A stretch of 58,962 nt of DNA from Vibrio aestivus (GCA_003263845.1 JYJN01000160.1:1-58962), one strand, 5' to 3'. Positions 9,163 to 17,744 are shown, numbered from the stretch's first letter. A program made the numbers and translations. The notes: a model not told the origin generated them from the letters alone.

Positions 9163-9612
9163 ATGAAATATCAACAACTTGAAAACTTGGAATGCGGTTG
9201 GAAATGGCAATACCTCATAAAGAAATGGAAAGACGGCGAGAAAATAACTCGTCATATTGACAGTAGTGAGGATGCGACTGCAGTGGAAAGCCTAAGAGGG
9301 CTAGAACACGAACCGACCAAAGTTCTTGAGTGGATTGAAAATCACATGTGTTTGGAGCTTGATAATAAGCTCAAGCAAGCGATAAGAGCGAAGCGAAAGC
9401 GTCACTTTAACGCTGAGCAGATTCATACGAAGAAAAAGTCCATCGATTTAGACTATCGTGTTTGGGAGAAGCTTTCATATCGAGCAAACGAGCTGGGTTG
9501 TACGCTCTCTGATGCCATTGAATATCTTTTATCTGAAGCTTCGCGCAGTGAGAAGGCCAGTAAAGCGGTGAGTAACTTAAAACAGGATTTAAGTAAACTG
9601 CTGTCTGATTAA
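9163..9612 (+). CDS. matP: Macrodomain Ter protein MatP
   Basis: A DNA-binding protein of 149 residues that recognises matS sites, bridges them and links the terminus to the division machinery. The opening MKYQQLENLECGWKWQYL is nearly that of E. coli MatP. The central block KRKRHFNAEQIHTKKKSIDL begins the ribbon-helix-helix DNA-binding part, and LKQDLSKLLSD forms the C-terminal coiled coil. AAGGA lies 14 bases before the ATG. A one-mismatch matS is in the leader, and perfect matS sites and dif are within a few kilobases. Confidence 0.97.
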   Translation: MKYQQLENLECGWKWQYLIKKWKDGEKITRHIDSSEDATAVESLRGLEHEPTKVLEWIENHMCLELDNKLKQAIRAKRKRHFNAEQIHTKKKSIDLDYRVWEKLSYRANELGCTLSDAIEYLLSEASRSEKASKAVSNLKQDLSKLLSD

Positions 9613-9627
9613 ACAAGGAGTTGTTGT

Positions 9628-9939
9628 ATGTTGTACGTCATGCTCATCGCTGCAGTCATAATATTTTGGCTCGTCGCTGCCGATCGTCCAGCTCTCAAAG
9701 TGACTTTTGAGGGTGGGGTAATCACGAATGTAAAAGGGCATTTCCCGCCTAAGTTTCGTCATAATGTAATCGAAATTGGTGAAATTGTTCCATTTGACGG
9801 AACGATGAAGGTGTATCAACAACGAACAGGCGCAAAGCTAACTTTCTCCAAGCAAGTACCCAAAAAAGTACAGCAACGTATACGAAACGTATTCCCTCAC
9901 CAAGGGTTTAAGTCTGCCGGTGACAAGAAGCGTGCTTAA
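9628..9939 (+). CDS. DUF3634 family membrane-anchored protein
   Basis: A basic protein of 103 residues with one N-terminal membrane segment (MLYVMLIAAVIIFWLVAA) and a cytoplasmic or periplasmic tail containing VTFEGGVITNVKGHFPPKF and a Lys/Arg-rich end. It matches the short Vibrio family DUF3634, whose role is unknown. AAGGAG lies 9 bases before the ATG and the gene begins 15 bases after matP, so it is probably cotranscribed with matP. Confidence 0.8.
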   Translation: MLYVMLIAAVIIFWLVAADRPALKVTFEGGVITNVKGHFPPKFRHNVIEIGEIVPFDGTMKVYQQRTGAKLTFSKQVPKKVQQRIRNVFPHQGFKSAGDKKRA

Positions 9940-10025
9940 ATTCTAACTTGTCAATTACGACATAGTTGCTTTGAGCCCGATAATTCCCCTCACGATTTGT
10001 TATCAAATTACATTCTTAGACAAAA

Positions 10026-10047
10026 TAACCTCCTTAATAGGAGGTTA
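10026..10047 (+). promoter_or_regulatory. Hairpin that sequesters a ribosome binding site
   Basis: TAACCTCC (10026-10033) and GGAGGTTA (10040-10047) form a perfect 8-bp stem around a six-base loop. The right arm is a near-perfect Shine-Dalgarno sequence, and the ATG of the next gene follows directly. In RNA the two states, paired and free, would switch translation off and on. Confidence 0.7.
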
Positions 10048-10048
10048 C

Positions 10049-10369
10049 ATGACAAGACTACTCATTATTTTATCTCTTTGTATCTTCGTTAAAGATGCGT
10101 ACTCAAGGGACGATTCGGAGCGCAACAACGTCGCAAGTAAGATCAAGAAAGAGGTAATGAAAGCGGTTGGGGGCAGTCCAGATACTGAGTATGGCTATTG
10201 TGATTTAATGATTGAAATGCGGCATGACGACAATTACGCCTATATAAAAAGAGCTAGTTACACTGGTGATAAACGAGTTTGTAAGGTGAGTAAGAAGGCT
10301 TTGAGAGTAGGGAAGAGGTATCGCTACACCGAGCCAGAAAAGTACATAAGACTGCATATATCGCATTAA
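10049..10369 (+). CDS. Small secreted protein, TolA C-terminal-domain-like
   Basis: 106 residues from the ATG that follows the strong TAGGAGG site. The frame is open further upstream, but without a ribosome site. Residues 1-20 (MTRLLIILSLCIFVKDAYS) look like a signal peptide. The rest, with paired Cys in YGYCDLMIEM and KRVCKVSKKAL around a small beta region, resembles the C-terminal domain of TolA, which likewise carries two conserved Cys and receives colicins and filamentous phage. I would call the match suggestive, not proven. It stands alone between DUF3634 and an HDOD gene, 1.3 kb from dif. Confidence 0.6.
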   Translation: MTRLLIILSLCIFVKDAYSRDDSERNNVASKIKKEVMKAVGGSPDTEYGYCDLMIEMRHDDNYAYIKRASYTGDKRVCKVSKKALRVGKRYRYTEPEKYIRLHISH

Positions 10370-10423
10370 TAATTGATTCTCATTGAAAGCCAGAACCGCG
10401 AGTTTTGAGCTAAAGTTACTGTA

Positions 10424-11670
10424 TTGAGTAATGTGTTATGTAGGTGTAGTACCTTGCTTGTAGCCAACAAAACTTATACCGAACAAGCGAATCAGCTAGC
10501 AGAAAAAATTTCTAGAATGACGGAAGAGCGACACGCTAAGTGGTTGGTAAGCTTAAAATATTTACTAGATCAGTCACAGGTAGACAGCGTATTCAGTCGT
10601 CAAAGTGAATTTTGTGACACTGTCATTACCAAAGAAGAAGAACGTATTACGAATAACCAGAGATTACTTTTGGAATGCGAGGCGGCACGTGTCAAAGAGA
10701 AACGTAAACAGCTCCTAGATCGGCAAGCCTTACATCAAAAGGTGGTGGTAGATGTAAGTCAACACACTGAAAATGTTATGGTAAATAGGTTAAGTGAAAT
10801 GCCTGTTTCTAAGATTTTTGGTCGATTTCCAGATTTTTCTTATTTTTTGTCTGTCGCTTATTCGCCATCGTTCAACTTTTCAAAGCTCAACACCTTAATT
10901 ACGCTCGACACACAGTTAAGGGCGAACATCGTAGAACTTGCCAATAATCCCAAGTTTTGTAGCAGGCTTGGTAAAACGGCAAGAAACGTGACGGATTGCA
11001 AAGTGGCCATTGGTCAGGTCGGGTTAGATAATTTAAGGTTGCTGATTCCCGTGCTCATGGCGAAGGCCTTATTGAAATGGGATGACAAACAGACAAAAAC
11101 GATAGCGCCGAAGCTGTGGCAGCATACAATACTCACGGCAAACGTAGCGAGACTGAGGCTTGTAGAGTCCAAGGCGAAAGAACCCGATGAAGCATTGCCA
11201 TTGGAATTTTAAGAACTTTGTATCAGTTTGGTGTGGTGAATCATTTCAGCCAGTTGTTTGAAGATGCTTTGGTGGAAAAAATGCAGCAGTACAGAGCTGA
11301 ACATCGAAGAGAAGAGTATTATGCATGTGCAGAGGTACAGCCAACATTCTCTGTTCTGCCAAACGTTCTTGTTAAACTGGAACATAAACTGACGGAGAAG
11401 CTCATAGAACACATTGAGTGGTCAGGAACAAATCTACATTTAAAAAATGCATTAATTGAAGACATCGAAAAACAACCGGTGTTAGAGAGAACATCACATG
11501 GTGTCGCATTGGCTCAAGCAAGAGCGTACTCGATATTTGATTGTTTAGACAGAAGCAATGTGTTTGTAGAAAAGCACAAGCCATTTTGGTTCGCACATGT
11601 GCAAATGCCACCACAAGATCTTGAGAGACTTAAGCAACTAAAGCCAGGAAAGATTGGGTTACAAGCATAG
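10424..11670 (+). CDS. HDOD-domain signalling protein (one frameshift)
   Basis: Two adjacent frames read as one protein of about 415 residues. Residues about 30-110 form a charged helical or coiled-coil region. The HDOD core follows (MPVSKIFGRFPDFSYF, LDTQLRANIVELANNPKFCSRLG), then LWQHTILTANVARL. The first frame ends in LPLEF; adding one G at 11203-11204 gives LPLGILRTLYQFGVVNHF and joins it to the second. HDOD proteins are regulatory relatives of HD-GYP domains that act in signal transduction. The start is uncertain: no in-frame ATG exists, and TTG at 10424 or GTG at 10433 are the candidates. It ends 28 bases before dif. Confidence 0.75.
10614..10626. promoter_or_regulatory. matS-like site (12 of 13)
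   Basis: GTGACACTGTCAT matches the matS consensus except for its last base. It is inside the HDOD gene, about 1.1 kb from dif. Confidence 0.4.
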
Positions 11671-11698
11671 AGATTGTCCCCACGTTACCTTACATTTA

Positions 11699-11726
11699 AG
11701 TGCGCATTATGTATATTATGTTAAAT
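11699..11726 (+). other. dif site of chromosome 1 (XerCD recombination site)
   Basis: Twenty-eight bases made of the XerC arm AGTGCGCATTA, the six-base centre TGTATA and the XerD arm TTATGTTAAAT. It differs by one base from V. cholerae dif1 as I recall it (centre TGTATG) and by two from E. coli dif. XerC and XerD resolve chromosome dimers here at the division septum under FtsK control; in V. cholerae the same site takes up the CTX phage. In this window the flanks carry ordinary genes only. The nearest genes on the left point right and those on the right point left, that is, both toward dif. Confidence 0.95.
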
Positions 11727-11820
11727 ATGATGTGATGCTACGTGAAATCTGGCTAGGTTTGTGGCCCTTACTCCTTTTTAGCTCACCACAGATTAAACAT
11801 AAGTGATTTACCATAAAATA

Positions 11821-11867
11821 CCTAATAATCAGTTACCTAATCAAAGATTGGTATTCTGATTATTAGG
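11821..11867. terminator. Long hairpin at the end of vpsS, probable terminator
   Basis: CCTAATAATCAG (11821-11832) and CTGATTATTAGG (11856-11867) pair perfectly over 12 bases, and the inner TACC/GGTA extends the stem. The right arm overlaps the last codons of the minus-strand kinase gene. On the minus strand the hairpin is followed by TATTTTATGG, a weak U tract. Confidence 0.6.
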
Positions 11868-13587
11868 CTCTTCCAAGGACGTTATTGATTGTTGCTATGA
11901 TGTCTTCGCTGCGTATGGGTTTTGCAACAAAGCTATTCATTCCTGCTTTGATACATTCTTGTTTGTCTTGTTCCATTACGTGTGCAGTCAATGCAATGAT
12001 TGGTAGATTCACGCCCATATTGCGCAACGCTCTGCTCGCAGTGAGCCCGTCCATTTCAGGCATGGACAGGTCCATCAAAATTAAGTCAATGTTGTCGATG
12101 TTTGAGTTTTCCTTGAAGAAATCACACGCTTCTTGGCCGTTGTTTAAGATGGACACATCTAAACCATGGTTTTTTAAAACAAGCTCAATCACCATCTGGT
12201 TGGTCTTAGTATCTTCTACAACGAGAACATGTAGCCCTTCGCCCGTCTTTAACGAACGACCTGTAAGATTAACCGAATCGACTTTGAGGCGTTTCTTGAT
12301 TGGAATTTCCACTTCAAATGTAGAACCGACTCCAAGTTCACTCTGGATGCCGATCTCACCTCCCATGATTCTAGCTAGATGCTTGGCAATCGTTAACCCT
12401 AATCCTGTACCGCCATAATTACGAGTAATCGAACCGTCTGCCTGCTTGAATGGCGAAAACAGAGAATCTTTCACCTCTTCAGATATGCCAATTCCCGTGT
12501 CTTGGACTGCGAGAGTGAGTCGACTATCGGCTTCTTGAAGTACAACGGTGATGTTTCCGGTGTGCGTAAACTTAACCGCGTTACCCACTAAATTGAAGAT
12601 CACTTGAGAGAACCGAGTTGGATCCATCCAATATTCGTTCTCCTCGTCAATATTACAATGGCAATTGAAAACTAGGCCTTTCTTTTCAGCAAGTTGCCTT
12701 AGATGGCTTAAGCTATTATCGAACTCATCAACGACGTTGACCCATTGAAGGTTAAGGTCAAAATGCCCTGTTTCAATTTTGGTGAGGTCAAGAATGTCAT
12801 TGATAATGACTAAGAGAAGTTCTGCAGAAGCTTCCATTTGCCCTAGCATAGTAAGGTGCGTAGTCTTGTCTGTATCGCTACTCAGAACATCTATTAGCCC
12901 TAAGATCGCATTGAGTGGTGTTCTGATTTCATGGCTCATCATTGCCAGGAACTGAGACTTTGCGTTGTTTGCTTCGATCGCCTTTTGTTGGGCTTTTTCC
13001 AACTCACAGGTTCGGTGCTGGACGAGTTTCTGGAGTTGCTCTTTATTCTCAATATCAACGATTGCCCGCTCAATTAACGGTCTGAACCTCTTAAGTCGTT
13101 CTTTGGTTTGAATGTCGAACTGCCCTTTTCTTCTCCCAAGCAACAGGATGATGGATTCAGATATCTGTCCTTTTACACCGATTAAAAGCGCAGACTGGAG
13201 CTCATCTTTGATTAGTGAGTTAAATCCAGAGAATTCAACCAACACATTGGGTTGAAACAAGATGATGCATTCACCTGCTACCGCCCTTGAAAATTTATTT
13301 TCTCGTTGCCAAACATAATCATTAAATACTTTATTTGTGGTCAATAGGGTTTGGAAAAGCTGTGAACTGTCAGTTCGAGTTAGAACTACAAAGTCATCAA
13401 AATCGATATATAGAGAGAGTACTCTTTTGATTTCTTTGAAAATTTGATGATGGTTTTCGGATGTGGTTATACTCGATAAGGCCCTGAGAATGGTATGGTT
13501 CTCTTTCGCTAGTTGCTTTTCACGTTGCCTACTTTGCTCAAGTTCAAGCATCAGTTCGTTGAGTTGTTCACTTTGAGAAATGTTCAT
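11863..13587 (-). CDS. vpsS: Hybrid sensor histidine kinase, VpsS/NahK-like
   Basis: 574 residues with no membrane segments. An N-terminal coiled coil (1-35) is followed by a GAF-like sensor region (about 40-180), a second short coil, a HisKA domain with MMSHEIRTPLNA (His219), an HATPase domain with NLVGNAVKFT, DTGIGI and GGTGLGL, and a C-terminal receiver with the phospho-acceptor in LILMDLSMPEMDG (Asp506). Domain order and the adjoining FIST gene match V. cholerae VpsS (VC1445), a hybrid kinase reported to act through LuxU on quorum sensing and biofilm genes and to be controlled by NO-sensing NosP. It begins 9 bases after the FIST gene, so the two form an operon. Confidence 0.85.
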   Translation of the reverse strand: MNISQSEQLNELMLELEQSRQREKQLAKENHTILRALSSITTSENHHQIFKEIKRVLSLYIDFDDFVVLTRTDSSQLFQTLLTTNKVFNDYVWQRENKFSRAVAGECIILFQPNVLVEFSGFNSLIKDELQSALLIGVKGQISESIILLLGRRKGQFDIQTKERLKRFRPLIERAIVDIENKEQLQKLVQHRTCELEKAQQKAIEANNAKSQFLAMMSHEIRTPLNAILGLIDVLSSDTDKTTHLTMLGQMEASAELLLVIINDILDLTKIETGHFDLNLQWVNVVDEFDNSLSHLRQLAEKKGLVFNCHCNIDEENEYWMDPTRFSQVIFNLVGNAVKFTHTGNITVVLQEADSRLTLAVQDTGIGISEEVKDSLFSPFKQADGSITRNYGGTGLGLTIAKHLARIMGGEIGIQSELGVGSTFEVEIPIKKRLKVDSVNLTGRSLKTGEGLHVLVVEDTKTNQMVIELVLKNHGLDVSILNNGQEACDFFKENSNIDNIDLILMDLSMPEMDGLTASRALRNMGVNLPIIALTAHVMEQDKQECIKAGMNSFVAKPIRSEDIIATINNVLGRA

Positions 13588-13596
13588 ACTGTATGG

Positions 13597-14787
13597 CTAA
13601 CTCGACTCGTAAAAGCTGGCAGCAGAGAACATAAGGTTACCATGGCCAGTATCCCCGCCTACAAAGCGCCCTTGTTCACCAAAGGTAAATGGACAGATAA
13701 ACGGCGTGTCCTTTAATTCATTTTTGATTTGTATATAGAGGGATTCAAGTTCGTCTTTGAGAAGCAACATTGAACCTGCACATATGATGCACATTGTTCC
13801 AATCTCTTTTGCTTCAAAGCTATTGTTTCGCTTTGTTTCTTTGACAACTCTGGCTCCTCGATGGACTAACTGCTCAATACTGCCTGACATCAGTGTGACA
13901 CTGTCACCTTGGCAGATGCCAGTGAATAGATGGATGCCCTCTTCTCCTGTTATTTTGATTGGATGAGAAAGTTTAAAATATGGCTGTTTAAACACGGTTC
14001 CAGCAACTCTGCCCAGTGGGTACTGTGTGACCAGATCGAACACAAAGCCCTTTGGAACCTCTATACCTGCATGATCTGCAATCCATTCACGATAGACGCT
14101 TTGCGCAGGCTGATGGTCTATTTCTAAAAGTTCTCTTCCCTCAACCTTAGTCGCAATACCGTTGAACTCTGTTGGGATGTAACCTGCGCTGAAATTGGCA
14201 GTGATGTTCGAAGAAGAAAAGAAGAGTTGAATAGCTGCGCCTTCCGTCACAGCTGCCTCCTCTGTAAACAAAGACCAGTTACCTGCGATGTGATTGTCGG
14301 CTGCACTTCCACCAATAATGGGTATTGGCAGACCAAATTTTTGGTCGATAGTGGTAATGACTTCTTCTTCGATACCTGGCGTGGCATGTAAAACTATAAA
14401 GTTGGGCGCCTCACCAACTCTATCAAGATTCTCAAGAGTCTTATCAATGCTCGCCGAGACGGTTTCGCTAATGCTTATGTCTTTTTGTATGCGGCATAGG
14501 GTGTTCCCATAAGCGCTATGTTTGTCATCATAAATGGCCATTACTGCTACGACTTGACCTGTATGAACGCCAGTATCCGTCATTAAGCCTCGGCAGGTAG
14601 ACGCGCCGATCAAAGAAACGTCTTTGGGAAGGGAGTCGACAAAAGCAGCTCTGAGCGCATGCTCATCATAGTCTTCGGTGAAATAACACAAAACACTCTT
14701 TAAGCTGTCAGTGATCAGATCAGAGAGAAGCGCTTCTACAGCCAAAGTTTCGGATGGATTATGAGTAACTCTTGTGAAAATTTGCAT
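13597..14787 (-). CDS. nosP: FIST-domain heme/NO sensor protein, NosP-like
   Basis: 396 residues covering FIST_N (about 20-210, including GASTCRGLMTDTG and PIIGGSAADNH) and FIST_C (about 225-385, including PYFKLSHPIKITGEEGIHLFTG and CPFTFGEQGRF). In V. cholerae and Pseudomonas such FIST proteins encoded beside a hybrid kinase are NosP, which binds heme and nitric oxide and inhibits the kinase. Here the kinase gene follows directly. The ATG at 14787 is preferred to a TTG one codon earlier; the ribosome site is weak. A perfect matS lies inside the gene. The heme ligand cannot be identified from sequence alone. Confidence 0.83.
   Translation of the reverse strand: MQIFTRVTHNPSETLAVEALLSDLITDSLKSVLCYFTEDYDEHALRAAFVDSLPKDVSLIGASTCRGLMTDTGVHTGQVVAVMAIYDDKHSAYGNTLCRIQKDISISETVSASIDKTLENLDRVGEAPNFIVLHATPGIEEEVITTIDQKFGLPIPIIGGSAADNHIAGNWSLFTEEAAVTEGAAIQLFFSSSNITANFSAGYIPTEFNGIATKVEGRELLEIDHQPAQSVYREWIADHAGIEVPKGFVFDLVTQYPLGRVAGTVFKQPYFKLSHPIKITGEEGIHLFTGICQGDSVTLMSGSIEQLVHRGARVVKETKRNNSFEAKEIGTMCIICAGSMLLLKDELESLYIQIKNELKDTPFICPFTFGEQGRFVGGDTGHGNLMFSAASFYESS
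13895..13907. promoter_or_regulatory. matS site, perfect consensus, 2.2 kb from dif
   Basis: GTGACACTGTCAC matches GTGACRNYGTCAC at all positions. It lies within the nosP coding region. Confidence 0.85.
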
Positions 14788-14879
14788 CAAAGACGTGTAA
14801 TCAAAAGTTTTCCTATTTATACCCTAAACTCATTGATTTTAATAGGCACGATAGTCAGGTCTACGACCTAGGTTCTTAT

Positions 14880-15245
14880 CTATTGGCCATTTATGCGTAT
14901 TACGAAGTCCAGTTCGGGGTATTTAAGAACAAGCGCGTTGTCATGTGCTTTAAACAGTTCTTTGCTGAGCAGCCAACCATCCTCTGTTTTCGGCATGATT
15001 TCATGGTTGAGCGTGAGTGTGATTGTTGGGTTGTTGGTGTCGCCCAGAATTATAAAATTTCCGGACTTATTAGATAACGTGTAAGCATCTTCATTTACTT
15101 TAAATGTACAAACTGTTGTCAAATTGCAATCAAAATATACGCGGTTCTTATGAGTTAAAGTGCGCCATAAAAAAGCACCAATAAGTATCGTTAACATGAT
15201 GATTATTTGTACAAAACGAGCTCTGGTAAGCTTCTGAGCCGGCAT
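14880..15245 (-). CDS. Membrane-anchored protein next to ccoN, function unknown
   Basis: 121 residues starting MPAQKLTRARF; AGGAAACC lies about 10 bases upstream, while longer in-frame starts have no ribosome site. A single membrane segment (VQIIIMLTILIGAFLW) is followed by a periplasmic beta-rich part with two Cys in VYFDCNLTTVCTF. Length, topology and the divergent position beside the cbb3 operon match a conserved hypothetical protein of Vibrio. The paired Cys and the location suggest a link to oxidase assembly or metal handling, but this is inference. I do not recognise a named domain. Confidence 0.75.
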   Translation of the reverse strand: MPAQKLTRARFVQIIIMLTILIGAFLWRTLTHKNRVYFDCNLTTVCTFKVNEDAYTLSNKSGNFIILGDTNNPTITLTLNHEIMPKTEDGWLLSKELFKAHDNALVLKYPELDFVIRINGQ

Positions 15246-15329
15246 AAGGTGGTTTCCTCGTGTAACAAACTTCAAACTTTTGAAATAAATAGTCAAAACC
15301 CAACCGAGTGTAAGGTTACTACTCTGTCA

Positions 15330-15346
15330 TTGAATTGTTAATTCAA
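15330..15346. promoter_or_regulatory. Palindrome in the ccoN divergent promoter region
   Basis: TTGAATT (15330-15336) and AATTCAA (15340-15346) flank GTT. It does not fit the FNR consensus TTGATNNNNATCAA. The regulator is unknown. Confidence 0.4.
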
Positions 15347-15444
15347 GTATAGTCGTGAGCTGAAAATGCCACTTTTTTTTAAAATCGGCAAGATTTTTCA
15401 ACTTCGTTTATAAGTGGGCAAATTTTGCAGATTTGGGTGGCATT

Positions 15445-15458
15445 ACGACATCTGTCGT
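15445..15458. promoter_or_regulatory. Perfect palindrome just upstream of ccoN
   Basis: ACGACA and TGTCGT are separated by TC, 44 bases before the ccoN start. This is the size of a dimeric regulator site, but I do not recognise the regulator. Confidence 0.4.
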
Positions 15459-15501
15459 GTTGGAAGTAAAGTGTAGTTAATTAGAAATTGGAAGCATGCA
15501 A

Positions 15502-16929
15502 ATGAGCCAAGAAAAGCAGCTTGAACAAAACTACAATTATACCGTCGTTCGTCAATTTACCCTGGTGACCATATTGTGGGGAATTGTCGGTATGGCTGTA
15601 GGTGTTTTGATTGCCGCTCAATTAGTTTGGCCACAGCTAAACTTTGATACGCCGTGGTTGACGTATAGCCGATTACGTCCTCTGCATACTAATGCGGTTA
15701 TTTTTGCGTTTGGTACAAGTGCCCTTTTTGCAACATCTTATTATGTTGTTCAGCGCACCTGTCAAACACGTCTATTTGGTGGCCCTTTGGTCGCGTTCAC
15801 CTTCTGGGGTTGGCAAGCTATTATTTTAGCCGCCGCCATTTCTCTTCCTCTGGGGCTAACCTCAGGTAAAGAGTACGCAGAACTTGAATGGCCAATCGAT
15901 ATCGCTATTACCCTCGTTTGGGTCGCTTATGCGGTCGTGTTCTTCGGAACGTTGATTAAGCGTAAGACCTCTCACATTTATGTAGCGAACTGGTTCTTCG
16001 GAGCCTTCATTATTACTGTCGCAGTTCTTCACATCGTAAATAGCATGGCGATCCCTGTTTCATATGGGAAGTCATACTCAATATACTCTGGTGCCGTCGA
16101 TGCAATGGTTCAATGGTGGTACGGACACAACGCTGTAGGTTTCCTACTGACAGCAGGTTTCTTAGGTATGATGTATTACTTCGTTCCTAAGCAAGCTGAG
16201 CGTCCTGTCTATTCTTACCGTTTATCTATTGTTCACTTTTGGGCGCTAGTTTCTCTCTATATATGGGCAGGTCCGCACCACTTACACTACACGGCCCTAC
16301 CTGACTGGACTCAGTCACTAGGTATGGTGATGTCTCTTGTGTTATTTGCTCCATCATGGGGTGGTATGATCAACGGTATCATGACTCTATCTGGCGCATG
16401 GCATAAGCTTCGTTATGACCCAATCCTTCGTTTCTTAATCGTGTCACTATCGTTCTACGGTATGTCAACGTTCGAAGGCCCAATGATGTCAATTAAGACA
16501 GTTAATGCACTATCTCACTATACAGACTGGACCGTTGGTCACGTTCACTCTGGTGCGTTAGGTTGGGTTGCAATGGTTTCTATTGGTTCAGTTTATCACT
16601 TAGTACCTCGCCTCTTTGGTCAAGAACGTATGTACTCAGTAAGCCTGATCAATGTTCACTTCTGGTTAGCAACTATTGGTACGGTTCTATACATCGTAGC
16701 GATGTGGATCTCAGGGGTAATGCAAGGCCTAATGTGGCGTGCAGTGAACTCTGACGGTACGCTAACTTACAGTTTTGTAGAGTCTGTACAAGCTTCATAC
16801 CCGTACTACACAGTACGTTTCATTGGTGGATTTATCTTCCTTTCAGGTATGTTCTTAATGGCTTACAACACATACAAAACTATCGCTGCACCAAAAGATA
16901 GCTTGAAAGCTATCCAGCAACCGGCTTAA
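15502..16929 (+). CDS. ccoN: cbb3-type cytochrome c oxidase subunit I
   Basis: Catalytic subunit of the high-affinity cbb3 terminal oxidase, 475 residues in the inner membrane with about 12 membrane segments. His residues that ligate heme b, heme b3 and CuB lie in [35 protein letters not shown] and [10 protein letters not shown]. The second ATG is chosen: GGAAG lies 7 bases before it, against one base for the ATG six bases upstream. It heads the ccoNOQP operon, with 11 bases to ccoO. The enzyme reduces oxygen to water at low oxygen levels and pumps protons. Confidence 0.97.
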   Translation: MSQEKQLEQNYNYTVVRQFTLVTILWGIVGMAVGVLIAAQLVWPQLNFDTPWLTYSRLRPLHTNAVIFAFGTSALFATSYYVVQRTCQTRLFGGPLVAFTFWGWQAIILAAAISLPLGLTSGKEYAELEWPIDIAITLVWVAYAVVFFGTLIKRKTSHIYVANWFFGAFIITVAVLHIVNSMAIPVSYGKSYSIYSGAVDAMVQWWYGHNAVGFLLTAGFLGMMYYFVPKQAERPVYSYRLSIVHFWALVSLYIWAGPHHLHYTALPDWTQSLGMVMSLVLFAPSWGGMINGIMTLSGAWHKLRYDPILRFLIVSLSFYGMSTFEGPMMSIKTVNALSHYTDWTVGHVHSGALGWVAMVSIGSVYHLVPRLFGQERMYSVSLINVHFWLATIGTVLYIVAMWISGVMQGLMWRAVNSDGTLTYSFVESVQASYPYYTVRFIGGFIFLSGMFLMAYNTYKTIAAPKDSLKAIQQPA

Positions 16930-16940
16930 GGAGATTGAGA

Positions 16941-17561
16941 ATGAGTAATAATTCCAAAAATCGCCATGAGTTAGTTGAGAAAAACGTTGGCCTGTTAGCC
17001 ATTTTAATCGTTTTCGCTATCAGCTTGGGTGCATTGGTAGAGATCACACCTCTTATCTTCCAAAAGCAAACGACTGAACCGGTTGAAAATCTTCGTCCGT
17101 ATACTGCTTTAGAGATGGAAGGTCGTGATATTTACATCCGTGAAGGTTGTAATGTTTGTCACAGTCAAATGATCCGCCCATTCCGTTCAGAAACTGAGCG
17201 CTATGGTCACTACTCGGTGGCTGGCGAGCACGTATGGGAACACCCATTCCTTTGGGGTTCTAAACGTACGGGGCCAGATCTAGCACGTGTAGGTGGTCGC
17301 TACTCTGATGAATGGCATCGTGTTCACCTTATTGACCCTCGTGAGCTTGTTCCTGAGTCAAACATGCCTGGCTTCCCTTGGTTAGAAGAAAACCTATTGG
17401 ACGGCAAGCATACTCAGAAGAAGCTTGAGATATTTAAGAATCAGTTCGGTGTGCCATACACAGACGAGCAGATTGCGAACGCGGCAAAAGATGTTGAAGG
17501 AAAAACAGAGATGGATGCAATCATCGCTTACCTTCAGTCTCTTGGCCATGCGATGAAGTAA
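16941..17561 (+). CDS. ccoO: cbb3-type cytochrome c oxidase subunit II (mono-heme)
   Basis: 206 residues with one N-terminal membrane anchor ([20 protein letters not shown]) and a periplasmic cytochrome c domain. The heme c site is C70NVCH74 in [15 protein letters not shown]; Met in NMPGFPWL is the likely distal ligand. It passes electrons from CcoP to CcoN. AAGGAG lies 7 bases before the ATG; a TTG two codons upstream is not needed. The next gene, ccoQ, starts 9 bases after the stop. Confidence 0.96.
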   Translation: MSNNSKNRHELVEKNVGLLAILIVFAISLGALVEITPLIFQKQTTEPVENLRPYTALEMEGRDIYIREGCNVCHSQMIRPFRSETERYGHYSVAGEHVWEHPFLWGSKRTGPDLARVGGRYSDEWHRVHLIDPRELVPESNMPGFPWLEENLLDGKHTQKKLEIFKNQFGVPYTDEQIANAAKDVEGKTEMDAIIAYLQSLGHAMK

Positions 17562-17570
17562 GGAGAGATT

Positions 17571-17744
17571 ATGGATATCGGTACTATTCACAGTATTTGG
17601 ACCATAGTGTTGTTTGCTAGCTTCATTGGTATTGTTTGGTGGGCATACGGCAAAAGTCGTAAAGCACGTTTCGACGAAGCGGCCAACCTTATCTTTGCCG
17701 ATGAGCAGAAAACCTCTTCAGAAGATCAAGGAGTGACTAAGTAA
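17571..17744 (+). CDS. ccoQ: cbb3-type oxidase subunit CcoQ
   Basis: A 57-residue membrane peptide beginning MDIGTIHSIW, with one membrane segment (TIVLFASFIGIVWWAY), a basic patch (GKSRKARFDEAANL) and an acidic tail. These features and its place between ccoO and ccoP identify CcoQ, which stabilises the complex and helps CcoP join. AAGGAGAG precedes the ATG. Its stop overlaps the ccoP start (TAATG). Confidence 0.92.
   Translation: MDIGTIHSIWTIVLFASFIGIVWWAYGKSRKARFDEAANLIFADEQKTSSEDQGVTK

Noticed and set aside
11671..11862. A filamentous phage or IMEX integrated at dif
   Set aside because: Only one dif-like sequence is present and no phage-type genes lie next to it.
15300..15500. FNR box upstream of ccoN
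   Set aside because: TTGAATTGTTAATTCAA does not fit TTGATNNNNATCAA in spacing or in the half-site; no better match was found in the gap.
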